From Mesorhizobium sp. C432A (GTDB lineage: Bacteria; Pseudomonadota; Alphaproteobacteria; Rhizobiales; Rhizobiaceae), in assembly GCF_030323145.1 (NCBI RefSeq), contig NZ_CP100470.1, positions 4,071,001 through 4,135,000 of the forward strand: 64,000 bases of DNA. Direction: 5' to 3'. The position numbers and the translations under genes are program-made. Below, piece after piece: positions 8,410 to 17,070 of this stretch; position 1 is the first letter of the stretch; each line of letters begins with the position of its first letter. Below the pieces are notes generated by a model. The model saw only the letters and a program-made list of their open reading frames with translations, ran no database searches and was not told the DNA's origin.

Positions 8410-10029
8410 CTATGCCGCCTCCAAAATAAAGTCGGCGCAGCGGTCGCCCAGCATCATGGCGGGCGCCGCCGTATTGCCGGCATTGATGTTGGGGCAGGCC
8501 GACATGTCGGCAACCCGCAGATTGTCTATTCCGCGCACGCGCAGCGCCGCGTCCAGCACCGCCATCCGGTCGCTGTCCGAGCCCATCCGGCATGTCCCGG
8601 CCGGATGGTAGTTGGTCTTCACGAAGCGCTTGCAATGCTTTGTCATGGCTTCGTCGCTGAGATCATCCTGGCTTGGCACGGCAATGGCCTTGACCCGATC
8701 GGCGAGCGGCTTGGTCTGAAAAGCCTGCAGGAAATAACGCTGGCCGGAGATCATTTCCCTCATGTCGTCGGGATGTTTAAGGAGGTTCGGCGAAACGATC
8801 GGCATGTCCTTCGGATCCGCCGAACGCAGCCTCACGAAACCGCGCGACTTTGGCTTCACCACCACTGTCGTCACGGTAAGCCCATAGGTGTTCTCGACCA
8901 AGGTCAGGATATCGCGGTCCAGATAGACGTGCGGCACGCAGAAGGCCTGGATCGTCGGTTCGCCCTCGGGATCGGCCGGATTGACGAAGGCTCCGGCCTC
9001 CACCCCCGCTGACAGGATCGTGCCGGTGCCGAAGAGCTTGAAATGCAGGCCGTTCCTGATCATCCGCCAGCCTTGGCCCTGCCTGAAATAGCCGTATGGG
9101 CCGTTTGCGGTGGCGATGATCGGCACCTCTGGATGGTCGATCAGGTTTTCGCCGACCCCGGGCAGGTCGGCGACGCAGGAAATGCCGTGCCCGGCAAGCG
9201 CCTCGGCGGGGCCGATGCCGGACAGCATGAGCAGTTTCGGCGAGACGAGGGCACCGGACGAGACGATCACGTCGGCATCCGCATGGACGGTATGCTCGGC
9301 GCCCGACGCATCCGAGTAGATGACGCCGGTGACCCGACCTTTTTCGATCAGCAGCCGGCTGACTGTGCAATTGAGTTTCAGCGTCAGCTTGGGATCATTC
9401 GTCAGCGGCTCGATGAAGGCGTAGGCGGCGCTGCTCCGCTTTCCCCGCCGGTTCATGAACTGGTAGAAGCCGACCCCGCGCTGCGACGGTCCGTTGAAGT
9501 CATGGTTGTACGGCAATCCAAGGCCTTGGACGGCCTGGACGAACCAACGGGAAACATCATCGATGTGGCCTGGATCCGAGACCAGCAGCGGACCTTCGCT
9601 GCCATGCAGTTCGCCGCCGAGGCGGTTGTTTCCCTCCATGCCGGTGAAATGCGGCAGCACCGCCTGCCAGTTCCAGCGTACGCCGGCATTGTTGCCGCGC
9701 AGCAGCTCGTCCCATTCCTCATAATCGGCCGAGCGGCCTCGCATGTAGACCTGGGCGTTGACCGAGGTGCCGCCGCCCAGCACGTTGCCTTGCGAGATTT
9801 CATGGACGCGGCCGTCGAGATGGGCCTGCGGCTCGGTGCGGTGATAGCGCATGAATTTCGAGCCGTTGATCATCTTGAAGATGCCGGGCGGCATGTCGAG
9901 CAAGGGGTGATGATGGGAATGGCCGGCCTCCAGCAGCAGGGTTCGCCGTCCCGCTTTGACAAGCCTTGCCGCCGCGACGCAGCCGGCCGCTCCGCCGCCC
10001 ACCACGATATGGTCGTAGGACTGCGTCAT
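8410..10029 (-). CDS. GMC family FAD-dependent oxidoreductase (choline dehydrogenase-like)
   Basis: The 539-aa protein has the N-terminal FAD dinucleotide motif VVGGGAAGCVAAARL (about 9-23), the GMC signature GGGTSVNAQVY after GNVL, and the C-terminal active-site block YHPAGTCRMG with His475 and a conserved Asn near 519. GMC enzymes oxidise alcohols or sugars using FAD. Placed between a sugar transporter and a GntR regulator, it probably oxidises the imported compound (inference). Its ATG overlaps the regulator's TGA (ATGA). After its TAG stop the same frame stays open for 25 more sense codons, to 8332, and reads like protein. Confidence 0.92.
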   Translation of the reverse strand: MTQSYDHIVVGGGAAGCVAAARLVKAGRRTLLLEAGHSHHHPLLDMPPGIFKMINGSKFMRYHRTEPQAHLDGRVHEISQGNVLGGGTSVNAQVYMRGRSADYEEWDELLRGNNAGVRWNWQAVLPHFTGMEGNNRLGGELHGSEGPLLVSDPGHIDDVSRWFVQAVQGLGLPYNHDFNGPSQRGVGFYQFMNRRGKRSSAAYAFIEPLTNDPKLTLKLNCTVSRLLIEKGRVTGVIYSDASGAEHTVHADADVIVSSGALVSPKLLMLSGIGPAEALAGHGISCVADLPGVGENLIDHPEVPIIATANGPYGYFRQGQGWRMIRNGLHFKLFGTGTILSAGVEAGAFVNPADPEGEPTIQAFCVPHVYLDRDILTLVENTYGLTVTTVVVKPKSRGFVRLRSADPKDMPIVSPNLLKHPDDMREMISGQRYFLQAFQTKPLADRVKAIAVPSQDDLSDEAMTKHCKRFVKTNYHPAGTCRMGSDSDRMAVLDAALRVRGIDNLRVADMSACPNINAGNTAAPAMMLGDRCADFILEAA

Positions 10030-10775
10030 GCTTCCGGCGCCTCACGGCTTTCGAATGTTCCGCGGACATACTCCCAGGCCGCCGAGAGGTGGTTGAGTAG
10101 CGCCCGCTCGGCGCCGTCAGGATCTCGCTCAAGGATGGCCGTGCAGATTTCACGATGGCTGAGGAAATTCACGCGGTTGCGCTCGGGCGACCGTGGCATG
10201 CGCATCCAATGCGGCGACAGCCAGGCGGTAAATGCCTTGTGCACGACAGGCAGCACCGGGTTGCGCGCGATGTCATAGAGCGCTGCGTGGAACGCCACGT
10301 CCGTCGCATAGAATTTCTCGGAATCCGGGATGGCCGCCTCGTTCATCGCCAGCGCCGCCCTCAAGGCTGTGACGTCATCCTTGCGGGCATGGATGGCGGC
10401 GTTGCGCGCCAGCGACGCCTCGAGGAAGACGCGCATGTCGTAGAGGTTCTTCACGCCCGCCTGGTCGCTCAGCAGATGTCCTACGATGCCGTCGAGGGCG
10501 CCGAGCGCGGCATCCAGGCCAGGCCGGCGCGCCACGGGCCGGAACCGCGGACGCGCTTCCACCAGGCCGCGGCTGGCCAGGCGCGCAATCGCCTCACGCA
10601 CAACGCCCCGGCCCACACCATACTCGATCATCAGTTCGCGCTCGGCCGGCAGGTAGCTGCCGTCGCCAAGCCTTCCGGACGTGATGTCGGCCTCTATGCC
10701 GGCCACCATCGCGTCGGCCGCGCGGGCGGCGAGAATAGCCGCGGGCATCTCAGGACGCTCTTCCGTATCCAGCAA
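10026..10775 (-). CDS. GntR family transcriptional regulator, FadR subfamily
   Basis: A winged-helix domain (LPAERELMIEYGVGRGVVREAIARL) is followed by a helical FCD ligand-binding domain with the DMRVFLEASLARNAA and DVAFHAALYD patterns. The open frame extends 41 codons further up, but a GGAGGA site (10783-10788) sits 7 bases before a TTG at 10775, giving 249 aa; that start is preferred. It overlaps the GMC gene by 4 bp, and TGGTCC half-sites fill the divergent promoter region, so it is probably autoregulated and controls the module in response to a sugar acid (inference). Confidence 0.88.
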   Translation of the reverse strand: MLDTEERPEMPAAILAARAADAMVAGIEADITSGRLGDGSYLPAERELMIEYGVGRGVVREAIARLASRGLVEARPRFRPVARRPGLDAALGALDGIVGHLLSDQAGVKNLYDMRVFLEASLARNAAIHARKDDVTALRAALAMNEAAIPDSEKFYATDVAFHAALYDIARNPVLPVVHKAFTAWLSPHWMRMPRSPERNRVNFLSHREICTAILERDPDGAERALLNHLSAAWEYVRGTFESREAPEA

Positions 10776-10792
10776 GCCTTTTTCCTCCCAGA

Positions 10793-10936
10793 TGGTCCTG
10801 TTATTAGAAGGTAAATCGGACCAAAGCACAAGCGGATTGATGCTTTTGTAGGACCAAAAATGACTGATTGGCTTCAGAATCGCTGAAAGATCAGCCACAT
10901 TGTTGCCAGTCAGCGCTGCCGGTGCAATTATGGTCC
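10793..10936. promoter_or_regulatory. Four TGGTCC half-sites in the divergent GntR/dehydratase control region
   Basis: TGGTCC occurs at 10793-10798 and 10931-10936 on the plus strand and, as GGACCA, at 10818-10823 and 10851-10856. The flanks extend the match to TTGGTCC(T/G)A. FadR-type regulators typically bind TGGT...ACCA dyads, so these are the likely operators of the adjacent regulator. Confidence 0.6.
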
Positions 10937-10963
10937 GATGAAAAAACCTGAATGGAGCGCAGC

Positions 10964-12058
10964 ATGAGCCGCACCGAAATCAAGGAAGTCGAGACCCGGC
11001 TGTTCCGGGTCCCACTGCGTGAGGTGATGACCGATGCCAAGCACGGCGCGCACACGCATTTCGAGCTGGTCACCGTCACGCTGAGGCTTGCCGACGGCGC
11101 CGAGGGCACAGGCTACACCTACACCGGCGGCAGGGGCGGCTATGCGATCAAGGCAATGATCGATCACGACCTCGCGCCGTTCCTCAAGGCACGCGACGCA
11201 ACGCAAATCCACACGATCTACGACGGCATGCTCTGGCACATCCACTATGTCGGGCGCGGCGGCATAGCTTCTTTCGCGATCTCGGCGATCGACATCGCAT
11301 TATGGGACCTCAAGGGCCGGCGTAGCGGCCTGCCGCTTTGGCAGATGGCGGGCGGGGCCGGGAAGAGCGCCAAGGCCTATCGCGGCGGCATCGACCTAAA
11401 CTTCACCCTCGATCAGCTTTTGGCCAGCATCGATTCCTATCTCAATGCCGGCTTCACCGGGGTGAAGATCAAGGTCGGCAAGGACGACCTTGCCGAGGAT
11501 GTGGCCCGGGTGAAGGCAGTTCGCGAGCGCATCGGCCCTCATGTCACCTTTATGGTTGACGCCAACTACGCGCTGGACGTCCCGCGAGCGATCGAGGCAG
11601 CGAGAGCATTCGCCGCCTACGATCTGCTGTGGTTCGAGGAGCCCATCATACCCGACGACTATGAGGGTTACGCCAGCATTGCCAAGGCGACCGGAATGCC
11701 CCTGGCAATGGGAGAAAACCTGCATGTCATCGAGGAGTTCGAGCATGCCTTCGCTTGGTCGGATCTCGCCTACATCCAACCCGACGCCTCCAACTGCGGC
11801 GGGGTCACGGGCTGGCTGCGCGTGGCAGCGCTCTCACGCAAGGCTGGCATTCCGGTCTGCAGTCACGGGATGCAGGAACTTCATGTCAGCCTCGTTGCAG
11901 GTCAGACAAATGCCGGCTGGGTGGAGGCGCATAGTTTTGATATTGACCATTATACCACTGAGCCGCTGAGGCTTCAGGATGGTTTGGCGATAGCACCCGA
12001 CGAGCCTGGAGTGGGCGTTGTCTTCGACTGGCGGAAATTGGCGGATTTTCGCCAATAG
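10964..12058 (+). CDS. Enolase-superfamily sugar-acid dehydratase (mandelate racemase/muconate lactonizing enzyme family)
   Basis: The 364-aa enzyme shows the catalytic KxK pair in VKIKVG (Lys168, Lys170), metal ligands Asp199 (VDAN), Glu in FEEPI (about 226) and Glu251 (GEN), and His301 in SHGMQE. This set marks the mandelate-racemase branch, most members of which dehydrate sugar acids. The exact substrate cannot be read from sequence. A GGAG site 6 bases before the ATG at 10964 favours it over the ATG at 10952. It is divergent from the GntR-GMC-transporter operon and probably shares its operators. Confidence 0.9.
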   Translation: MSRTEIKEVETRLFRVPLREVMTDAKHGAHTHFELVTVTLRLADGAEGTGYTYTGGRGGYAIKAMIDHDLAPFLKARDATQIHTIYDGMLWHIHYVGRGGIASFAISAIDIALWDLKGRRSGLPLWQMAGGAGKSAKAYRGGIDLNFTLDQLLASIDSYLNAGFTGVKIKVGKDDLAEDVARVKAVRERIGPHVTFMVDANYALDVPRAIEAARAFAAYDLLWFEEPIIPDDYEGYASIAKATGMPLAMGENLHVIEEFEHAFAWSDLAYIQPDASNCGGVTGWLRVAALSRKAGIPVCSHGMQELHVSLVAGQTNAGWVEAHSFDIDHYTTEPLRLQDGLAIAPDEPGVGVVFDWRKLADFRQ

Positions 12059-12098
12059 CGCCCCCTGAACGGCGGCACGGCCGCTGCATTTTGTCCAG

Positions 12099-12228
12099 AT
12101 CCTGCTTCCTCGTTCCGGCAACGCGGAGAGCGCTTCGCCGAGGAAGACTTCGACCGTCTGAAGAACGAACTCGCCGCCGCCGCTGCCAGCGGGCATACCC
12201 CTTATCGGATGCCACACTTACATTTGTA
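12099..12228 (+). pseudogene. Fragment of a coding region, family unknown
   Basis: One frame reads as normal protein (ERFAEEDFDRLKNELAAAAA) to a TAA but has no start codon or ribosome site. It is probably the 3' remnant of a lost gene downstream of the dehydratase. Confidence 0.3.
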
Positions 12229-12350
12229 ATTGCAGCGACGCTTCACCGGCTTTAACTCACGCGATCATAGCAGCGACACGACAAATGCAGGCGGCCGCCC
12301 GAAAACGGGCAGAAGCTGCAAGCATTGGGTGCGCCTGCAGGGAGGCGGCG

Positions 12351-12908
12351 ATGATTGCAACGCGTACGGACACTGCGCATGCGGTTATGGAGGACTTCAT
12401 TCTATCACGGCACCGCTCACCGGTCCGCGAAGTTGGATTTTACGAGGCTATGAGTCAAACCCGACAAGCGATCGCCGCATCGCGCGAGGTGCTGAGGCGC
12501 TTTCGCGAACGTCAGGGCGACGATACTCCTCGAGCAAAGAATACAGACCGTGGTCCTGTCGCCGTGTCAGCCTTCGATGCCGACATCATACGCGCTGCAT
12601 GCCGAGATCTGATCGCGGAGATGAACGTGCCCGAGTGTCAATGGCGCGAGCTGGCGCGAAGTCTGGTGCGCGAATTCGTGGCCTGCGAGCAGACCGAAGC
12701 CGGTTTGGTGGATTGGATCGTCCGCCGGCCAGCGATGACGGAGACGGACGAGGCCGGCCGACCGGAGCCAGCCGGCGAGGCGGCGAATGAGCCAAGAGTC
12801 AGTCGACCGCAATCAACGCGAGCAAACAGGTCTCCCGGCGACTTGTTGCGCGGGAACTGCGGTGATCCGAGGATCGGAAACTTTGGCGAGCGGCTTGGAC
12901 ACATCTGA
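12351..12908 (+). CDS. Hypothetical protein with a VSAFxAD...PECQW...GLVDWIV domain
   Basis: The 185-aa product is chosen from the ATG at 12351, which has a GGGAGG site; the frame opens earlier without one. The middle (about residues 70-130) contains VSAFDAD, PECQWRELARSLVREF and GLVDWIV, and is clearly paralogous to the sequence at 38913-39291 in this window, where SRELLKRL, VSAFQAD, PECQWRDFAKALVRDF and GLVDWIV recur. The C-terminal 55 residues are Arg/Pro-rich and absent from the paralogue, so they may be an extension after loss of a stop. I do not recognise a named family; no function is proposed. Confidence 0.6.
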   Translation: MIATRTDTAHAVMEDFILSRHRSPVREVGFYEAMSQTRQAIAASREVLRRFRERQGDDTPRAKNTDRGPVAVSAFDADIIRAACRDLIAEMNVPECQWRELARSLVREFVACEQTEAGLVDWIVRRPAMTETDEAGRPEPAGEAANEPRVSRPQSTRANRSPGDLLRGNCGDPRIGNFGERLGHI

Positions 12909-13161
12909 TCCTGCTCGTCTCTAGCGTCGGGCTCGTGTTCGCATTTGAAGCATGTAGTGAGACTGGCCGATGGCGTGACCTTTCGTTGAGTGGAGACGAA
13001 TGCGTCCAGCCCACTGTCCAAGGCACGGCGACGGCCATGTCGCGTTGCTCCCGGCCTTCGCACACAAGGAGCCCAAGCCGGATGCCAATCAGGCTGCATT
13101 AGGCCAATGGGAACAATTTGCACGGGCCGAGCTTGGGCTAGCGTCGTACAGAGGTGCAAGT
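12909..13161. other. Short spacer with a weak EcfG-like promoter
   Basis: No gene supported. GGAAC at 13110-13114 followed after 18 bases by TT could be a degenerate general-stress promoter for the small gene starting at 13162. Confidence 0.35.
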
Positions 13162-13413
13162 ATGCAAGATAATTTTGACCGAGCTTCATCCGTCGCCGAG
13201 GTTGCGGAATCATTCGTGAGATCCCGGAGGCCGTTCTCTGTCGTATCGACCCGGGATGCGGTCACGATTGTCAGGAAACAGGCAGCTTTTTGCGAGCATA
13301 CGGATGGCGAGCTTGCGGAGTTGGTGGCGGCAATTGCGGTCAGGCATGGTCGATTGGTCGCGTTCGATCTTGATCTCGACGACACAGGGTTGGAGATCGG
13401 TCGCGCAGCATAG
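13162..13413 (+). CDS. Small hypothetical protein (83 aa)
   Basis: The start at 13162 is set by a GAGGTG site 5 bases upstream; the open frame begins earlier but without such support. The protein is soluble and acidic at its end (AFDLDLDDTGLEIG), with a segment VAESFVRSRRPFSVVSTRDAV that suggests a compact alpha/beta domain. No family is recognised. It converges with the SDR gene 9 bp away. Confidence 0.55.
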   Translation: MQDNFDRASSVAEVAESFVRSRRPFSVVSTRDAVTIVRKQAAFCEHTDGELAELVAAIAVRHGRLVAFDLDLDDTGLEIGRAA

Positions 13414-13421
13414 CCAACGCC

Positions 13422-14159
13422 TCACGCAATGAGATAGCCACCGTCAACCGGCAGAATTGCCCCAGTGATGAAGCCCGCGAGCGGCGAACACAAGAACAAG
13501 GCGGGGCCGGTCAGGTCGCCCGGCGTACCCCAGCGACCCATCGGAGTGCGTTTCATCAATTCCGCGTTGCGAGCTGGATCGGCCCGTGGCGCGGCGGTCA
13601 TGGCGGTCTCGATCCAGCCAGGCGCCAATGCGTTTACGCGAATGCCATCCCCGGCATAGGCGATGGCGAGCGACTTGGTAAGTTGCACGATGGCGCCCTT
13701 GGATGCGGCGTAAGCCGGCGCATGAGCTGCGCCGAAAAACGCGAACATCGAGGCGATGTTGACGATGGCGCCCCCGTTCGAGAGTGCCCCTCGGAACGCG
13801 CTCGCACTCCGCATGGAGCCGGTGAGATTGATATCGACCACCGTTTCGAAACCCTGGACAGTGAATTCGGCGGCGCGCAGGTTTACCCCTGCGCAATTTA
13901 CGAGCGCTGCAACGGATGTGAACTGACTGGAATATCCTTCGACCGCAGTCATGTCCCGGACGTCGAGTACTGAATACGAGACGGCGGTGCCGTATGCACG
14001 AGCGGCCGCCACCTCGGCGGCCGTGGCCCCCGTCGCGTGGACGATTGCCCCGGCCCCGGCGAACGCCATGGCGATGCCGTTTCCGATGCCTGTCGTGCCT
14101 CCGGTAATGACGACGATCTTGCCCGCGAAGAAGGGCATGGCCCATATGGAATCGGTCAC
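13422..14159 (-). CDS. Short-chain dehydrogenase/reductase (SDR family)
   Basis: The 245-aa protein has the classical SDR elements: cofactor loop TGGTTGIG (19-26), NCAG (about 88-91), catalytic Ser137, and YAASK with Tyr150 and Lys154, plus PGWIET and the C-terminal GAILPVDGGY. It should be an NAD(P)-dependent alcohol or ketone oxidoreductase; the substrate is unknown. The GTG at 14159 lies 6 bases from an AGGAG site; a TTG one codon upstream is too close to it. It follows the cupin gene by 70 bp on the same strand. Confidence 0.9.
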   Translation of the reverse strand: MTDSIWAMPFFAGKIVVITGGTTGIGNGIAMAFAGAGAIVHATGATAAEVAAARAYGTAVSYSVLDVRDMTAVEGYSSQFTSVAALVNCAGVNLRAAEFTVQGFETVVDINLTGSMRSASAFRGALSNGGAIVNIASMFAFFGAAHAPAYAASKGAIVQLTKSLAIAYAGDGIRVNALAPGWIETAMTAAPRADPARNAELMKRTPMGRWGTPGDLTGPALFLCSPLAGFITGAILPVDGGYLIA

Positions 14160-14229
14160 CAAAATCTCCTCGTTTCGCCTCTGTGGCGGAGCGCGAACTC
14201 ATCGCAGCGGAAGACAAACGGGCGGATGT

Positions 14230-14727
14230 CTACCGTACGAATTGATCGACGAAATCGTCACCGAGACCCACGCTCGCATAGTGATTTCTGCACATGTCGA
14301 TCTTGGTGAAAACGTCCTCGAAACCAATCTGCTTGTTATCCTTGTCCAGGTAAACCATGCAGCCGGAGATGTTGAAGAAGGTGATCATCTCGGGCACGTC
14401 GCTTGGAACCGTGAGCGTGTGGATTTCACCGGGCGGCTCGAAAACGTAAGATCCGGTCTCTGCCATCCAGTCGTGTTCAAGATAGTGCCAACGCCCCTTG
14501 ATCACATAGCCATGCACGGGGGCCGGATGCAGATGACGGCTTAATATCCCGGCCCGGCGTACGCGGAGCAGATTGCACCACTGCCCTTGCATTGTGTTGA
14601 GCATAAGTGGTCGGAACCACACGCCCTCCGCCTGTGGGACCCAGACACGCTCGTCTTCGGGGACGGCAGCGATCGCGATCTCTTTCGGTGCCAGGGGATG
14701 GGCGGAGCCGTTGAAGGATTGATACAT
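14230..14727 (-). CDS. Cupin protein related to 2,4'-dihydroxyacetophenone dioxygenase
   Basis: The 165-aa product starts at the ATG 14727, supported by AGAGG 5 bases upstream; the frame is open further up without a ribosome site. The cupin core shows RHLHPAPVHGYVIKGRW and FEPPGEIHTL, with His residues placed to bind one metal ion. The fold and length fit the 2,4'-dihydroxyacetophenone dioxygenase-like family, which cleaves C-C bonds next to a carbonyl. Pairing with an SDR suggests a small catabolic unit (inference). Confidence 0.75.
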   Translation of the reverse strand: MYQSFNGSAHPLAPKEIAIAAVPEDERVWVPQAEGVWFRPLMLNTMQGQWCNLLRVRRAGILSRHLHPAPVHGYVIKGRWHYLEHDWMAETGSYVFEPPGEIHTLTVPSDVPEMITFFNISGCMVYLDKDNKQIGFEDVFTKIDMCRNHYASVGLGDDFVDQFVR

Positions 14728-14932
14728 AGGAACCTCTGTCGCCAATTCATTGGAACGTCCATATCGGCGCGATCCTAACAACTGGGCCGAGTTCTGCCGA
14801 GGCGCAATCGGGCGCCCACCCATTGGGAATGTTGTAGGCGCGCACCCGCCCGCTGCCGCGACCGCAAGCGGGAAGGGGTTCGGAACGGTCCGTTGGGCGT
14901 CGAAGACGATCAGTGGGTTCATTCTTGCCTCA

Positions 14933-15700
14933 TCATGCGGCTATCCGGGAGTGCACCGGGCTGGTACTGGTCTGGAAGCCCCGGTTTCGGGCTTCCAAGG
15001 CCAGCAAAGCGAGTTGGACCTCGTCCAATCGCGACGGGCGTGCATTTTCCGGCATGCCTTCGGCGGTGGCCATGTCGATCAGATACTCGTTCCAGGCCCA
15101 GTTCTTGAGCACGGCGCGTTTCTCGTCGGGTGCTAGCACTGGGTCATCCACAACCTCCATCGGAGAGGCGTAGAATGTCTCGGGCTCCGAAAGCGCCGTC
15201 TGTATGTGCGCTGCCTGTGCACCGGCGCCATAGCCGTGGCTTGCCTGGAGCCAAGCCAACTGCAGCCGCTGCCAAACCAGGTCGGAAAAGGCCTGTTTCT
15301 CCTCCGATGCATGCTGGCGCGTGACCTTGGCCTGGGAAGCAGGAGGTGCAGCCTGCACGACATAGTTGAGGCCTTGACGCTCGGCATAACGGATCGCCGC
15401 TTCCAGCGTCGGAAAGTTCAGTTCAACCTGGGTCAGGGTGTCCCGGCCACCGGTATAGCCCATCAGCGGCTCGATGAACGGGGCTGTGCGGCGTTCGAAG
15501 ACCAATCGCCAGGCCTTGCGGGGCTTTGCCGAGGTCATGGCCGGGCGGCATGGCTGGTAGATCCGCGCCGTTGCGCCGTCCGGAAACACTGACCGTCCCA
15601 TTGACAAAGCCGGCCCGTCTAGACGAGGCCGATTGTCATTGTCCGGCCGGACGGACGTCTTGGTTAGGTTTCTGTTGTCGCTGCTTTGAACTGTCTCCAT
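14933..15700 (-). CDS. NDUFS4-like complex I subunit domain protein with C-terminal extension
   Basis: Residues about 45-115 contain ARIYQPCRPAMTSAKPRKAW, FERRTAPFIEPLMGYTG and LNFPTLEAAIRYAERQGL, the ETC complex I subunit (NDUFS4) domain. Genuine bacterial NDUFS4 is about 100 aa; this 255-aa protein adds an unstructured N-terminus and a C-terminal part with VVDDPVLAPDEKRAVLKNWAW. The same DP.L..EKRA.L..WA pattern occurs in the broken gene at 17071-17423. Rhizobial stress loci often carry such proteins next to Hsp20 genes; an accessory rather than core respiratory role is inferred. Confidence 0.78.
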   Translation of the reverse strand: METVQSSDNRNLTKTSVRPDNDNRPRLDGPALSMGRSVFPDGATARIYQPCRPAMTSAKPRKAWRLVFERRTAPFIEPLMGYTGGRDTLTQVELNFPTLEAAIRYAERQGLNYVVQAAPPASQAKVTRQHASEEKQAFSDLVWQRLQLAWLQASHGYGAGAQAAHIQTALSEPETFYASPMEVVDDPVLAPDEKRAVLKNWAWNEYLIDMATAEGMPENARPSRLDEVQLALLALEARNRGFQTSTSPVHSRIAA

Positions 15701-15736
15701 TGCCTGTCCCTCCCGTTATGAAGGGTCGCACGGGCA

Positions 15737-15753
15737 GCGGCCGTAAGGGCCGC
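15737..15753. terminator. Hairpin between the Hsp20 genes and the NDUFS4-like gene
   Basis: GCGGCC (15737-15742), a 5-base loop and GGCCGC (15748-15753) lie just after the Hsp20 stop. It may end or attenuate Hsp20 transcripts; no U-tract is present. Confidence 0.35.
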
Positions 15754-15770
15754 CACCCATACTGCATCCG

Positions 15771-16280
15771 TCAGTTCTTCCCGTTGATTGCGATCCGCTT
15801 GGCCTTCGCCTGCGCCCGCTCGGTCTTGGGCAACGTCACGGTCAGCACCCCGTTCTTGAAGGCGGCGTTGACCTTGTCTTCTTCAACCTCGTAGCCGAGC
15901 GGAATGAGGCGCTCGAAGCGACCGTAGAAGCGCTCGGAGAACTGCCGGTCCTTGTCCTCGGTCTCGGAACGCTTCTCGCCTTTAAGCTTGATCGCCCCAT
16001 TTTCCAGCAGGACTTCTATGTCGCTCTCGTCCAGGCCAGGTATTTCCGCCGTGACGCGGACTTCCTTGTCCGTGTCGGAGATTTCGACACTCGGCCAACT
16101 GGCGGCGAAAGAGGGACCGAAGGCCGGCAGTCTGGCGCCAAAGCTGCGGAAGGCGTCATCGAACAGCCGGTTTACCTCCCGGTGGAGGGAGACGAAGGGG
16201 TCTCGATCTCCGTCGGGGAAGAGACTGGGCGCCGAGTTTCCGTTGCCCCGGCCCCATGGGATCAAGTCACGTACGCTCAT
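15771..16280 (-). CDS. Hsp20/alpha-crystallin family small heat-shock protein
   Basis: The 169-aa protein has an alpha-crystallin domain (about 60-155) with VEISDTDKEVRVTAEIPGLDESDIEV, the FYGRFERLIPL strand and the KNGVLTVTLPK motif. Small heat-shock proteins bind unfolding proteins and hold them for refolding. It lies 74 bp downstream of the second Hsp20 locus on the same strand, a usual rhizobial pair, and would be co-induced by heat. Confidence 0.93.
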   Translation of the reverse strand: MSVRDLIPWGRGNGNSAPSLFPDGDRDPFVSLHREVNRLFDDAFRSFGARLPAFGPSFAASWPSVEISDTDKEVRVTAEIPGLDESDIEVLLENGAIKLKGEKRSETEDKDRQFSERFYGRFERLIPLGYEVEEDKVNAAFKNGVLTVTLPKTERAQAKAKRIAINGKN

Positions 16281-16354
16281 TGTCTTTCTCCTTTTGTAGG
16301 TCTCTGAGTCGGGCGGGACGCCCGGCTCAAGCGAAAGCCTTCATGGTGGATTGC

Positions 16355-16830
16355 TCAGGCGGCCAGCTTGTCGGTCTCGACCTTGGGCGCCTCGATCTTC
16401 GGCATGGGAGCCCCGCTGGAGATTTCGATCTTGCGCGGTTTCATCTCCTGGGGAACCTCGCGCTTGAGATCGATGCTCAGCAGCCCGTTCTCAAGGCTGG
16501 CGCCCTCGACTTTGACATGATCGGCCAGTTCGAACCGACGCTCGAAAGCGCGCCCGTTGATGCCGCGGTACAGATACCGGCCGTTCTCATCGCCGGATTG
16601 CGACCCGCTCACAACCAGCATGTTGGGCTGGTGGGTGACGGTCAGCTGGTCCTGCGAGAAACCGGCGACCGCCATCGTGATGCGATACTGATCATCATCA
16701 ACTTGGCGATATCGCAGGGCGGCCAGTTGTCGAACGAGGCCACACGGCTCGCACTTTCAAGCATGTCGACCATGCGGTCGAAGCCGATGCTGGACCGGTA
16801 TAGAGGGGTAAAATCGAGGTTTGTCTTCAT
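16355..16830 (-). pseudogene. IbpA-type Hsp20 gene with a single frameshift
   Basis: From the ATG at 16830 (GGAGGA site, 7-base spacer) 43 codons read MKTNLDFTPLYRSSIGFDRM...DIAK as expected for IbpA. Just after AAG (16702-16704) the frame breaks; skipping two bases restores DDDQYRITMAVAGFSQD and the rest of the alpha-crystallin domain to the stop at 16355. One missing base in a GTT codon explains it. Apart from this the gene is well conserved, so either a recent mutation or a sequencing error is likely. The downstream frame alone, starting at an internal ATG, would lack the first strand. Confidence 0.75.
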
Positions 16831-16837
16831 AGCCACA

Positions 16838-16851
16838 TCCTCCTTGAGCAA
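16838..16851 (-). promoter_or_regulatory. Possible ROSE-type RNA thermometer over the Hsp20 ribosome site
   Basis: The mRNA reads UUGCU-C-AAGGAGGA directly before the Hsp20 start. ROSE elements of rhizobial small heat-shock genes carry a conserved U(U/C)GCU paired with the Shine-Dalgarno through an unusual G-G pair; CUC-AAG-GAG would form that hairpin here. The larger 5' structure was not folded. Confidence 0.4.
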
Positions 16852-17070
16852 CATGGACAACAGAAGGCGCCAAGAGCCTTGCCGCCTCCTGGTGTTGCCG
16901 GCCCCATTGGGCGGCCGGCGACCATCATTTAGAATCGCGACGTGCACCTTCAAGAGGAAGAATAGGAAAATTTTCATCGGCAACCTGGGCGAACGCACCG
17001 ATGCCACACCCCTCCCGCCGGCGGGGTCACTCGCCGACGGGTCCATGGTGCAAGAACAACTACGTCGCCC

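Noticed and set aside
9043..10278. 411-codon plus-strand frame opposite the GMC gene
   Set aside because: No family motif; the minus-strand GMC and GntR genes explain the region.
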